Of a stretch of 64,000 bases of DNA, positions 1-11,205 are shown one piece after another. Every line of letters starts with the position of its first letter. Position 1 is the stretch's first letter. The translations under genes and the position numbers were made by a program. Below the pieces are notes generated by a model that did not search any database, was not told where the DNA came from, and saw nothing but the letters and a program-made list of their open reading frames with translations. Source of the DNA: Rhabditophanes sp. KR3021 (taxonomy: Eukaryota > Nematoda > Chromadorea > Rhabditida > Alloionematidae); the NCBI GenBank assembly GCA_963281155.1, contig CAUJLY010000003.1, positions 1,984,001 to 2,048,000 of the forward strand, given 5' to 3'.

Positions 1-2640
1 AATGTTTCAGAGCCGATCATTTAATCAAAAATTCAATTGAAAAGCTCAAGACAGACAAAAAGACATCTGCTCAAACAAAGGAAGAATTCGAAAAAATTCT
101 TGACTTGTTAGATGGTTATGATGAGAAAGATATGCAAAGAATCATCACCCAATATGGCTTCAAATCCCCAATTACTGGAAATGATTTGACTGAACCATCT
201 TCTTTCAACCTCATGTTCCCGACTGAAATTGGACCAACTGGCGACTTCAAGGCTTACCTTAGACCCGAAACAGCTCAAGGAATTTTCATTAATTTCAAGA
301 GGTTACTTGAATTCAACGCTGGCAAACTGCCATTTGCATCAGCGCAAATCGGACCTGGCTTTAGAAATGAAATCTCACCAAGACAAGGTCTTATCAGAGT
401 CAGAGAATTCACTATGTGCGAAATTGAACATTTCGTTGACCCAGAACTAAAAGAAACTCCGAAATTCAAGAGTGTTGCTGGGGTAGTTCTTAACTTGTTC
501 TCCGCCGACGCTCAAATGGACGGCAAAGGTGCAGTTAGAATGGCAATTGGCGATGCCGTCAAGAGTAAATTGGTTGACAATGAAACACTCGGTTATTACA
601 TGGCTCGCACTCACTTGTATATGATTAAAGTCGGTATTGATGAGACCAAACTTAGGTTCAGACAACATATGTCCAATGAAATGGCACATTATGCTAAGGA
701 TTGTTGGGATGCTGAAGTTTTAACTTCCTATGGCTGGATCGAATGTGCAGGGTAATTTGTAATCTATTTTTATTTTAACTAATATTTTTTTTTCAGTAAA
801 TTTTTAATAATTTTAAAAAGGCAGCAAATTTGATTACATCAAAAGTTTGGAAATGAAAACTAGTATCAAAATTAAAAAATCACTTGCCAATTCCAAACCT
901 TGGATCTAAGAAAAAACGTTAATCAGCGTCTAAAATGCCCTCAAAAAGTAACTCAGTGACTTCATCACTTTATCCGAGAACATTAGAGAGACTATTTAAT
1001 AAGTTGGCTTGACGAACAAAGATACATCGTAGGCATGTCTAGTCACACCTCTCTTTTTCATCTCAGCCAAATTCACCATATCAAGTTTATCTTTCATTTT
1101 AGTACCACTAGTCTTCTGTTAAAGTTTTTGCTTCGTTAGGTAAACCTTCATAACTTCTGTATTTCAAATGAACGTTAAGACGTTCTTGTTCTACAAAAAT
1201 CTCTTACACTTCCAACATTGAACATTTGTTTTCTTATCGCATAATGTTCAATCAAAACTAACAGACTCTGGCCTTTCAATAGCATCCTCATAGCCACTTG
1301 GCAATGTTAGTTCAGGTTTACCTGAACAAAAATATATTATATAAGATTATATGAAGTTTTAAACTTACCGATATCCGTCAACTCATCATAGTTTTTAGAC
1401 ACAGGAGCAGTATTCACTTTATGTGCTTTTTTAAAGTTGGTTCTAAGCTCGATTGGCTAAACTTAGAATTTGATTGCCTAATCATAGTGCTTTTAAGATC
1501 AGGTTAGGTAGTACCGGCTTTCTTTCCCTATCTTCCATAGTTTAATAGAAAGCTCAAATAAAAGTGGATCTTGGTGCTAAAATAAATAGGCAATTAAAAT
1601 TTGGTTTAAAACCATTACACATAAAATAACTTGTAGTTAATGTTTATATTTTGAAGCTCAAATTACAAAAATACTAAAAACAGATATTATAGTTTAAAGA
1701 CAGGACCAGCGATGTTGTGTTTATATATGCATAGGTACATATCGATGGTCTAAGGCACATCCTTGAATATACGCATTTAAGATATATGTTAAAAATACTG
1801 ATACATTAATATTTTATTTCAGGTCATGCTGATAGATCCTGTTATGATTTGACTCAGCATTCAAAGGCTACAAACGTCAAGCTTGTTGCCGAAAAGAAAT
1901 TGGATGCTCCTAAGACAATTTCTGGTTTTGAAGTTGTTCCACAAAAGGCTGTCATTGGAAAAGTTTATAAGACTCAAGCTAAAGATATCCTGGCTAAATT
2001 AGCTGCTTTGTCCGTCCAAGAAATTGAAGAAGTCGAGGCTAAATTAAAGGGTGACCAAGAATATACACTTGCATCCGGTACTGGTCCAATCAAACTAACA
2101 AATGAAATGATCACAGTCAGACCTTTTGAAAAGACAATCCATGTCGAAGAAATTGTCCCATCCGTCATCGAACCTTCTTTCGGAATCGGCAGAATCATGT
2201 ATGCCGTTCTTGAACATTCTTTCCGCACCAGAGAAGGCGACGCTAACAGAAACTTCCTTGAACTCAAACCATCTGTAGCCCCAATCAAATGTTCAATCCT
2301 CCCAATTAGTTCAAACGAAAGATTCGCTCCTCTCATGGATTTAGTCTCTCATTTACTCTCGACATATGGCTTAACCTTCAGAATTGATGACTCTGCTGGT
2401 TCAATCGGAAGAAGATACGCCCGTACCGATGAAATTGGAATTCCATTTGGGGTGACCGTAGACTTCGAGTCGGAAAAAGAGCCTCACACCGTTACCTTGA
2501 GACATGCCTCTTCTACTGAACAAGTTCGTTTGGAAGTTGCTTCTGTCGGCGAGATTGTTCATAAATTATGTTCAGATCAGTTGACGTGGGATGATGTTAA
2601 GAAACAATATCCTCTGTTTGTTACCGAGAAAGAAAATTAA
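1..2640 (+). CDS. gars-1: Glycyl-tRNA synthetase, 3' part
   Basis: Class II glycyl-tRNA synthetase, charging tRNA-Gly in cytosol and probably mitochondria. The reading frame is open from base 3, so the 5' end lies outside the window. Exon A runs to about 750 and exon B is 1823-2640. Visible are class II motif 2 ([17 protein letters not shown], about 350-405), motif 3 ([10 protein letters not shown], about 2170-2205) and the C-terminal anticodon-binding domain up to the end ([12 protein letters not shown] onward). The product matches the animal family closely across the join ([15 protein letters not shown]). The roughly 1.07-kb intron is far longer than its neighbours and holds an antisense zinc-finger remnant (996-1538). 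The splice junction is odd: the expected glycine codon needs donor GGTAAT at 750, but the sequence reads GGG there, so one G appears to be extra. Identity is certain; the exact junction is not. Confidence 0.95.
996..1538 (-). pseudogene. Zinc-finger gene remnant nested antisense in the gars-1 intron
   Basis: On the minus strand inside the glycyl-tRNA synthetase intron, coding-like pieces occur in several frames. One runs from ATG 1538 ([14 protein letters not shown]). One reads [14 protein letters not shown] and continues across a good 47-nt intron (1322-1368, GTAAGT...TTCAG) into [20 protein letters not shown]. One holds QCWKCKRF and, after a stop, [14 protein letters not shown]. The last ends [14 protein letters not shown]...VKPTY with a stop at 996-998. 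If the stop between the pieces is bridged, the finger is CX2CX12H, the same spacing as in the nested genes in the P450 reductase and ALDH7A1 introns, and the tail resembles theirs. At least two stops or frame changes interrupt it, so it is a decayed copy. The function is unknown. Confidence 0.5.
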
Positions 2641-2754
2641 TTTTTAAACCATCTGTGGTACAACACCGCCTTTGATGGCATTCAATTGAGTTATTATAAT
2701 ATTATTATCAATAAAAATATATTGCTAAATCTTTTATTTTTATCAAACGAATTT

Positions 2755-3814
2755 CTATGGTTCAATAGCCAACTTATATTTTACTTGCATTGTATTAAAT
2801 TCTTGATTTGTATGCTCCTTAATCGAATCATCTTCTTCGATTTCTTTTGTGTCAGCATTACATTGCTATAAGTAAGCATATTATTTATTCAAAAGACAAA
2901 AAGCATCAATTACCTTCACTTGGCATGGCTGAATACAGGTTTTAACGGTGCATTCAAAGAAAACATCCGAGGATGTGGTAAATTGAAACCCATAAATGTA
3001 CACAAACACAATTTTTGTGTTCTTTGTTGTGGTAATATGTACCTTATCACCTATTGCTCTTGGTAACGCCACTGCACATCCCTTCTTATCTATAATAGAT
3101 AAATGAGCTCCACTTGTATTTTTTCCATCATCTGAAAAGCAATTTGTCACCATGAAATTAAAAAGTTTCGCTTCTTCAAACTGAACCATCAACTTTAACG
3201 ATTGACCGATCTTTGCCCTTGAAACGCCTAGACTAGACTCATTTTGCCCTTTAGTTATGAGAAGAAACACTTTGGGGGTAATTCCAGTTCCTGTCAGGGT
3301 GTCTGATTCGATTTGTTTTAATTTGATTTGATTGCTTTTGTCAACTGATGGATTCATATTTACTACTATTTCTTCAAATTCGGCCTCTGCTATATTGTTC
3401 TTTCTTGTTGATCTTGAACTGTTACACTTAATAAGTAACTGCTTCGATCCAGCGACTAGCAAATTTTTTTCCGGAGACATCACTAAATTTAATAAATATT
3501 CCTCACTTTCCCTTTTTAAGTCACACTCATTATCTTTTATTGTGATGTTTACTAACTTATCGCGGGGAAACCATTTACATTTTTTGTTTCCAAAATGATT
3601 TCTTGAAAACAATACACCCTCAAAATTGGCTGGAACTTGTAAACTTAATTGGAATGTTGTTGCATCACATTCCATTTCCTTAACTACAAAATATCACACT
3701 TAATTAACATTCTGACACAAAATATTCTCAAACAAAACCTGCGTAAGCAAATACATCATCCGTACTTTGTATCTGTTTAATTAACAACAACACCGCCTTA
3801 AATAGAATTGACAT
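2755..3814 (-). CDS. ZP (zona pellucida/cuticlin) domain secreted protein
   Basis: Predicted 318-residue secreted protein of the nematode ZP/cuticlin type; such proteins polymerise in cuticle or apical matrix. Exons on the minus strand: 3739-3814, 2914-3683 and 2755-2865. Exon 1 gives a short hydrophobic leader (MSILFKAVLLLIK). Exon 2 carries the ZP core, including KLMVQFEEAKLFNFMVTNCF and the Cys-rich end FFECTVKTCIQPC. Without the last intron the frame stops 12 codons after this at 2881. Splicing at 2866-2913 (48 nt) adds QCNADTKEIEEDD and an acidic tail, and restores the CxxxxC pattern usual at the end of ZP domains, so I prefer it. I see no transmembrane segment or furin site after the domain, unlike most cuticlins. 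It is convergent with gars-1, with the two stops 115 bp apart. Confidence 0.75.
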
Positions 3815-4880
3815 GATGAGACGCAATTAAGCATAGATTATCAACTTACGAGCACACATTTGAAGTAATCTAGATCCATAGTTAACTGATACAAGCACAA
3901 AATAACTTTTTTAAGTTAATTTTTAAAAGTAGACTGAATCTAGTGGGGAGCCCTCCTCAACAACTACTATAAATGCATTTCCATTCCTATCTCTTCCTAT
4001 TTATTTGATCTTGATTTTTTATTCCTTCAATGTCATTTACTACTTCCATGGCGACGAGGTCGTTATAATCGAGGCATTTTAAATCAATTTAATATTACGT
4101 ACATTCTATTCATATCAATCCATTCCATTCATATTACAATACACACATTCATGTTATTTAGTTAGTGAACGATCAAAGTAGAATCTACTTGACGTATGTC
4201 ATCTTTACACAGGATATAATATGATGCACTACAACTCTACTTTTTACTTTCTACACATAATTTCTAATACAACCTTAACAAATATAACACACCTATATAA
4301 ACTTCACTAAAGGTTCATTTCCTAACGATCGATTATTGAGGATGATAATATTAAGATTATTGTACTTTATATCGAAATTTTTGATGATTACAACAACCCA
4401 TTCAACTTATTCATGTTGTACGTGCAAGGAAGGATATCAGATATATCAACACTTTTTTTTGCATCTTATCAATTTTGAATAAGGATATTGTTATTAGATA
4501 CCTTTCATTTCTCTTGTTATCTAATCGACTCTAACCTATTACGGAAATAAAGACCTAGTGAAAGGTAGTTTCATTATTTTTTTTATATCAAATTGTACAT
4601 AGTCTGATCCTTTCTTTTTCATTTAGGGAGAGCGATAAAATAGTGGAAAATTTAAGTTATAAAGAATTGTCTAAGTAGTAATGAATTGCACAAGATGTCT
4701 AGTTTTGATAATTTGCTATTTTCTATTTAATAAAAACTTTCCTTTTGTCATGCTTTTATGGACGAAATATTAACGTGTCCCCGAATTAATAACACCATGT
4801 AAATAAAAATATTTTGTGATTCGTTCAAAACAATTGTTTGGAAACTTTTATCTTTTTTGCTTTTATCATTAATTTCAGAA
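3815..4880. other. Intergenic, divergent promoters
   Basis: About 1.07 kb between the ZP gene (-) and P450 reductase (+) holds no supported gene. It is AT-rich with no repeat I could recognise. A splice acceptor (TTTCAG, 4873-4878) sits 2 nt before the reductase ATG, so either SL trans-splicing or a 5' UTR intron ends here. Confidence 0.6.
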
Positions 4881-7534
4881 ATGGATTATTTGACTTCCCT
4901 AGACACTGGAGATGTCATCGTTTTGACTTTAATACTTGGCGTTGTTGTGTACTATTTACTACCACAGTTTGGGATCAACTTATTTGGCGGAAATGAAACT
5001 GCTAATACATCAAATATCGTCATTTCCAACTTGAACACAAATACTGGTGGATCAAGCAAATCCAAGACATTTTATGATCGGATGCAATCGGAGAACAGGC
5101 AAGTACTAATTTTGTTTGGCAGTCAAACGGGAACCGCTGAAGAATTAGCAGGAAGAATGGCAAAAGATTTGGTCAGATACGGGCAAAAGGCACTTGTTTT
5201 GGATCCTGAAGAAATTGATCCTGAAGATATCTCAAAAATTACCCAAGTACAAGATCCTCTTTTGCTCCTTTTTATGGCAACGTATGGAGAGGGAGATCCA
5301 ACTGATAACTGCCAAGCCTTCTATGAATTCTTCACTAACACTGATATTAACTTGTCTGGTGTCAAATTTGCAGTATTCGGATTAGGGAACAAGACTTATG
5401 AATACTTCAACGAAGTTGGGAAAGTCTTTGACAAGAAGCTTGAAGAATTAGGAGCTGAAAGAGTGTTTGATTTGGGTCTAGGTGATGATGACAGTAATAT
5501 GGAGGAAGATTTCATGCGTTGGAAGGAAGCTCTTTTACCCAAGCTTGGAGAAAGGTTCCAGTGGGAAGTTTCAGCTGACGCTGCTCTTATCCGAGAATAC
5601 AAGTACGAAGTCATTGAGGATGAAAGTGTGAATGTGTTTACTGGCGAATTCGGAAGAGTTGGTGCTTACAATAACCAAAGAGCTCCTTATGATCAGAAAA
5701 ATCCTTTGCTTTGTACAGTTGTTGTGAACAAAGAGTTGCATAGTGCCGAGAGTGATAGAAGTTGCAAACACATCGAATTGAGCATTGAAGGATCTAGGAT
5801 GCGTTACGAAACGGGTGATCATGCTGCCATCTTGCCAACTAACGATGAAACTTTGGTTGAAGCTCTAGGAGAGTTGTTAGAAATAGATTTATCTACGGTC
5901 TTCAAACTCACAAACAAAGACGTTGAAAGCACCAAGAAATATCCATTCCCTTGTCCAACAACAATTAGATCCGCTCTTTTACATTATGTAGATATTTGTG
6001 CTCCCGTCAAGTCGCATGTCTTAAAAGTTCTAGCTGAATATGCCTCTGATCCGAAAGAAACAGAATACCTCAAACTCCTTTCGACAGCTAACGAAGAAGG
6101 CTTGAAAGAATATGGCGTGTTTATTCAAAAAGACCGACGCTCTATCATTCATGTTTTGGGTAAATTCAGATCTTGCAAACCTCCTATCGAGTTTCTGCTT
6201 GAATTATTGCCACGTCTTCAACCACGTTATTACAGTATTTCCTCAAGTCCGAAGACAAATGCCAATATCATCTCGATAACAGCGGTTGTTACGGAATACA
6301 AGATTGACGATAGAGAAATCAAGGGAGTGTGTACTAACTTCTTGAGACACAAAGACGGTCAAAGCAAACTTCCAATGTTTGTGAGAAAATCAGCGATGAG
6401 ACTTCCTCACCGTTCAAATGTGCCTGTAATTATGATTGGGCCAGGAACAGGTTTTTGCTTTCTTCTAGTAACGCCATCTAATTATATTTCATTTTAGGTA
6501 GTACAAGGGAATAATCAAAAATTAAAACGTTTATTCGGAAAAGGATAAAAATTAGTAATTAAGTAATATGTTTTTTAGACAAGTAGATTTTATCGAGAAT
6601 GATTCTTGAGATTCTTTTAACGACTTCAGCTCTCGACTTGCTACATACTCTTCCTTTCCAGTGGTAGCTTAGATTCTCAGGGCGATTGAATGTGGTTTGG
6701 CAACTTTTACATTTATAGGCGCCACCTTTTTTAATAGGCAAGTCAATGCTGTTAGGAGACTCATTCATGGACATTTGATAAACATCATGTTCTTCCAAAA
6801 TATAGTTGATACTTACCTTCTGCATCCACTTCTGGCTCCATTGCATCACATCTTTTCAAAGACATATTTTTGGTTAGATCAGTATTGACTGGACCACCTT
6901 TCTTCTTTGGCTCTTCGTAGCTTCCAGGGTTTGATAATTTGTGTTTCTTCATATCAATATAATTGATAAATGAACAAGTAATTTACTAAAAAAGTCACTT
7001 TTCAAAATCTCTTTAGAAACAACATTGATATTTTACTAATTATTTACATGCCCTCACGGGTCTCGTTTTCTTCTATTTAATATATTAATATTAACGATAT
7101 TTCCAGGGCTAGCACCATTCCGTGGATTCCTCCAAGAAAGAAATGCCCAAAAGGGTTTAGGAAAAGAGATTGGAAATATGCATTTGTATTTTGGTTGCCG
7201 CAACAAGGATGTAGATTATATCTACAGAGGCGAACTTGAAGGATATGAAAAAGACGGTTTACTGTCAAAATTGAATGTTGCATTTTCAAGAATGGCTGGG
7301 GTTGAGAAAACATACTGCCAGCATTTAGTATGGAGAGATAGAGAAGAACTTTGGAAGGAAATTGACAACGGAGGCTACATTTACGTGTGCGGTGATGCTA
7401 AAAATATGGCGCGTGATGTTCATAACACTTTCCTCAAAATTTTCGAAGAAGTGGGGAAACTTTCATCTGAAGATGCTTTGAAACTGGTCAAAACTTTAGA
7501 GAGGCAAAAAAGATATCAAACTGATGTGTGGTAA
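4881..7534 (+). CDS. emb-8: NADPH-cytochrome P450 reductase
   Basis: Transfers electrons from NADPH through FAD and FMN to microsomal P450 enzymes at the ER membrane. Exons 4881-6450 and 7107-7534 join in frame to give 665 residues, the normal family length. In order: an N-terminal membrane anchor (about 12-31, VIVLTLILGVVVYYLL), a flavodoxin-like FMN domain (SQTGTAE at about 76; ATYGEGDPTDN; FGLGNKTYE), the FAD motif RYYSISSS (about 447) and GVCTNFL, the NADPH site GPGTGLAPFRGF (about 519, spanning the splice), and a C-terminal aromatic end (TDVW). The ATG lies 2 nt after an acceptor. The donor is GTTTTT, a weak form also seen in other genes here. The 656-nt intron contains an antisense zinc-finger gene. 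Confidence 0.97.
6562..6952 (-). CDS. Small zinc-finger protein nested antisense in the P450 reductase intron
   Basis: Two minus-strand exons, 6817-6952 and about 6562-6791, give a protein of about 120 residues. It has a Lys-rich start (MKKHKLSNPGSYEEPKKKGG), one zinc finger of pattern CX2CX12H followed by a Cys (CKSCQTTFNRPENLSYH...C) and a basic tail (AEVVKRISRIILDKIYLSKK). I do not recognise a named family; DNA or RNA binding is an inference from the finger and the charge. The donor GTAAGT at 6816 is good. The only acceptor that keeps the frame is at 6792-6793, giving a 25-nt intron, well below the usual 40-50 nt, so a one-base frame break is the alternative. It is the best preserved of three related antisense intronic loci in the window. 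Confidence 0.55.
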
Positions 7535-7571
7535 ATAAATAATATTCATTTTATATATATGACTTTTAATA

Positions 7572-7739
7572 TCAAATAAACCATTTTAAAACTTCTTTGT
7601 GTTTGCGTTTTCTAAATAAATCAAGCCGAAGCTCTATAAAGTCATTGTCAAATGTTTTGTGTAGAAATGTAATCCATTGAAAGCTATACTTAAATAACTT
7701 CAAAAAGCAAATCCAAGCTACAGCACATCCTTGAGCCAT
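7572..7739 (-). CDS. Possible small ORF, 55 residues
   Basis: A minus-strand frame from ATG 7739 to the stop at 7572 encodes a hydrophobic then basic peptide (MAQGCAVAWICFLKLF ... DLFRKRKHKEVLKWFI). The frame stays open about 35 nt upstream to an AG that could be an acceptor. It is convergent with the P450 reductase, 37 bp from its stop. The residue composition looks coding, but no family is recognisable and it may be a last exon or a remnant. Confidence 0.3.
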   Translation of the reverse strand: MAQGCAVAWICFLKLFKYSFQWITFLHKTFDNDFIELRLDLFRKRKHKEVLKWFI

Positions 7740-8829
7740 AACAGCAATTTTAGCCGATTTGACTGATCCATCTTAGTAATAAGATGATTTCAAGACTGTA
7801 TTATTGAAAAAATTGTAAGTTTATACGAAGTGTTTATTTTTGTAAATAATTAAACCATTAAGTTGAAATACTTGGTTAAAAAAGTAGTAAACTGTGCAGG
7901 AATTAAATGCCTAGTTGTGTTCATAGCAATTGCATACATTTTCTTCATCAGCAGGCTTCTAATATGTGAGGTCGAACTAAAGCTGTTTACAGGCATTCTT
8001 TATTTATTTCTATACACTGTATATTTGTATTCCCCATTTTGTGTATAAATTAGAGAAAGTTTAGTATAGTTTTTGCCAAGGGCTTTAAAATCTAGATATT
8101 ATGAATATTTATTATACCTTTTTATTAATACCAGATACGGAATGCATTTTTCGAAACTTCTTCTCTTTATCATTGCCTCGTAGGTGGCCTATCCCTCCTC
8201 AAATGAGTCTTTCTTTTTCTAGATAAAAGCTTTGGTTAATGTAAATCTTTTAAACTCCTTACACAAAAAATAATATTTTTTACCCTTTGTGGTCTTATAT
8301 TATTAGTCCTCCCTTCAAGCAGGTTATTTAAGCTTTTAAGTTTTGGTTTGTATCACTAAACTGAGTTTTTCCAGCTCAACAATCTGGCGTAAACAATTTA
8401 AGTTGCAATCAAATAATAATAGCGATAGTTTTAGATTAAATTGAACCTAAAGTACGCAGGAATGAATCAGTTCTTGATTTGAGACACAATCTTCTTGTCA
8501 TGAAAGGTATGTTTACTAATTAGATTGTATTATTTTAAAAAGCTCGGCAATTATTGTCTTATAAAACTATTTTGTATATTACATAATTTAATCGTCTTAA
8601 ATAACTGAAAATGATCATTTTTAAAAAGCTTACTCATCAATACATGTGTGATTGTTTAAAAACCATTTAAAAAAATGAAATGTTCCATTAATGACCATTG
8701 GCTGGTGAGTTCTTATCATCTTACCATGCAAACAACCTATTCTTCAAAGATACAACTCACCAATACCAAGTATACAATAAAGTATGCATCAGTGTATAAA
8801 TCAGCTACAATTAATGGCATAGCTTTAAA
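7740..8829. other. Intergenic with repeat copy A
   Basis: Apart from the dispersed repeat at 8131-8370 I see no gene. A frame of about 60 codons at 7863-8048 is hydrophobic and AT-driven, and I do not support it. Confidence 0.5.
8131..8370. repeat. Dispersed repeat, copy A
   Basis: About 240 bp starting CCAGATAC and containing GCATTTTTCGAAACTT, CTTTATCATTG and TTACACAAAAAATAATATTTTT in order. The same blocks recur in the same order at 36174-36376 and partly at 58490-58630. This copy has about 50 bp (CCCTTTGTGG...) that copy B lacks and that copy C resembles. No reading frame or terminal repeat is evident, so it looks like a short non-autonomous element or its fragments. Confidence 0.7.
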
Positions 8830-10497
8830 ATGAAATTGGTGTATATTAATTATTTATTCGCTTTATTACAAACACTTGCCGCAACAGATACATTTAAGGA
8901 AAGTTTGTACTTGTCGAGACTACCTTCTGGGCATGTATTCAGTCAATTTAAATTTAAAATAAGGACATCAAATGTTACGGATTGTATCTTTGATTTGTTC
9001 CCTAAAACTATTGCTGATCTGAGTTCGACGCATCATTTCGATCAATTACATTTGTCACTAGCTTTTTCAAATTGGTGGACTTCTGATTGGGGATATCAAC
9101 CACAGCCTGAAATTCCTGTTGGAGCATCATTCAAGGTAACCTTTGCTAAAGAAACAATCGACGTTGATTCAAAATGGGGAGACTTGGTACAAGCACTAAA
9201 TGGAATATTCTGTGGATCCTGGACAAATCTTCATCCTACTCACACCAAAACTACCTCTGCATTTACTCGTGAAGCCATTCTCAACGATGAAGCTGTTTGC
9301 ACTGAAAACTTTTCTCCCTTTCTAAAATTACTTCCCTGCAAAGGTTTCGCCGGCCTAGCGAGTTTAATGAACACAGACAAATTTTACGAATCAAACTTCC
9401 ATTCCCTTTCAATACAATTTGACAAATTAGATGGCTCATTAATTTTAGGTGCAAACATGATCACTCCACTCAAGCCTACTAAATTGATACGAAGTTACGA
9501 TTTAATGGAAATATTTGGAAAAAGTACAACACCAAAAGCCTGTAATTTGGCGACTTCTTCTAATATTTACATACTAGATGACAAAGAAATGGTAACTGAT
9601 CCTCGTCCAGATCACATCATTCCATATGGCGACTTAAAGTTTCTATCATTTGATGCATTAAACCCTAAATTTGATCAAATTACCGTCTCTTACGAGCCCG
9701 CTACTTTCAAAGCCGAAGATAAACTGGTCAATCCACCTTTAATTCTCATTCAATCTTCGACCTCACATATAGGTGAACAATCCGGCTCTATAATTACTAA
9801 AATATGGAATCGTGATGACCAAAACTACCAAATTAAGTTTTCACATTCTTTAACATGGTTCATTAAAGCATACCTTCATTCGATGACATTCACTTGTGAT
9901 GGCAACGAAATTCCCTTTAAATTTAATCAAATTACCCAAAGTCAAATGAGAGGAAAGCCGCTTCATTTCGTGCTGACTGCTCAAATACCTAAGACATCAC
10001 TTTGCGTCGTTAGTATGGAGTATGATTTGCACTTTCTGAAGCAACATGAGTATCCTCCAGATGCAGAAAAGGGAAGAGTATTGGAAGGGCCTACAATTGA
10101 ACTTGAACTTGATTATAACAAATATTTAAATAATGCAACATATTTTGATGTTGATGAGCTTAAAGAGGTCTTTCAAAAGATTAGATTAGTTCTGTATTCA
10201 CCTCCAATTTCAATTCAGTTACCTTTACCCGATTTTTCAATGCCTTACAATGTAATTTGCTTGGTTTCAACGGTTATTGCAATGTTATATGGACAAATTC
10301 ACACTATTACGACAAAGATGTAAGTATATTGAACTACAATATTAAATAACACATATTTTAGCATGACACCTGCTTGTGGTTCAGAAGATGAAGCTAAACC
10401 ACTTGTCAAAATTTCAAAATCTATATTTGTATTCATCAAAGCAAAATTTACTTCTATAAGAACATCAAAGCCGTCCTCTGAAAAGAAAGACAATTAG
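8830..10497 (+). CDS. PIGT: GPI transamidase subunit PIG-T/Gpi16
   Basis: Component of the ER GPI transamidase, which attaches GPI anchors to proteins; PIG-T is its large luminal subunit. Exons 8830-10319 and 10362-10497 (42-nt intron, GTAAGT...TTTAG) give 541 residues. Seen are a signal peptide (LVYINYLFALLQTLAAT), the N-terminal motif of the family (LSLAFSNWWTSDWGYQP, about 75-92), the conserved DFSMPYNVICLVST before the single C-terminal membrane span (about 470-490), and a short basic cytosolic tail encoded by exon 2. Without exon 2 the frame would stop right after the span. The length is close to the usual 540-580. Confidence 0.95.
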
Positions 10498-11205
10498 CTG
10501 ATATTTAGAAGGTAGAAATGTGCTGTTTTAATAATAAATAATTTACATATTCTTGTTTATCTAATCTATTAAGAATGCTGAAGTTAATCTATGTCAAAGT
10601 GAAAATCAAACTAAGTATATTGGAAACATAGACGTGTGTCATTTTATCTTTGCTACCTAAAAGAACAAAAAGGTCATGAGAGAGTGTTTAAACTTTAATA
10701 ATTTTGGTTTATGCATTTTTCCACATTAAACTGAACAATTGCATTCATTAACCTAGACAATTTATTCATTAACCTAAAAACTTACATCCTTTTATTTAAT
10801 TAAGCCAATTAAATTGGGTATTTTTTATTTGTTTTTACTAGTAGCAATTATGATCTTGCAAAACATTAATTAAAATGTTGTTGGTAATGGAATAAACATA
10901 CACCATTAAATGTCCTAACTTATATTGTTCACTAAGATCATTTACCAATGTCGAAAATCAGACATTAATTAAGAAATATGTCAACTCCAATGTTAAATGA
11001 AATGGTTAAATAAAATAACTAAAAGAAACGTTTCAGTATAATAATCAAGTGAAATAATTGAAAGAACCAATTTACTATAATAATGAGATAACAGAATTGT
11101 ATTTGTACATATTTATTTATTGTACAAATGAATCAAAAATCGAAATGCAACCCTTTTTCTAATATAATATAATTTATACAATTACGACACATAATGACAG
11201 CTCGT
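10498..11205. other. Intergenic between convergent genes
   Basis: About 0.7 kb of AT-rich sequence lies between the PIG-T and transporter stops. A short imperfect direct repeat (CATTCATTAACCTA / TATTCATTAACCTA, 10740-10780) is the only pattern noticed. Confidence 0.5.

Noticed and set aside
2686..2871. 61-codon plus-strand frame after gars-1
   Set aside because: It covers the last exon of the minus-strand ZP gene, whose splice sites and Cys pattern fit better.
7863..8048. 61-codon hydrophobic frame
   Set aside because: Phe/Leu/Ile/Tyr content follows from AT-rich DNA; no start context, splice sites or homology.
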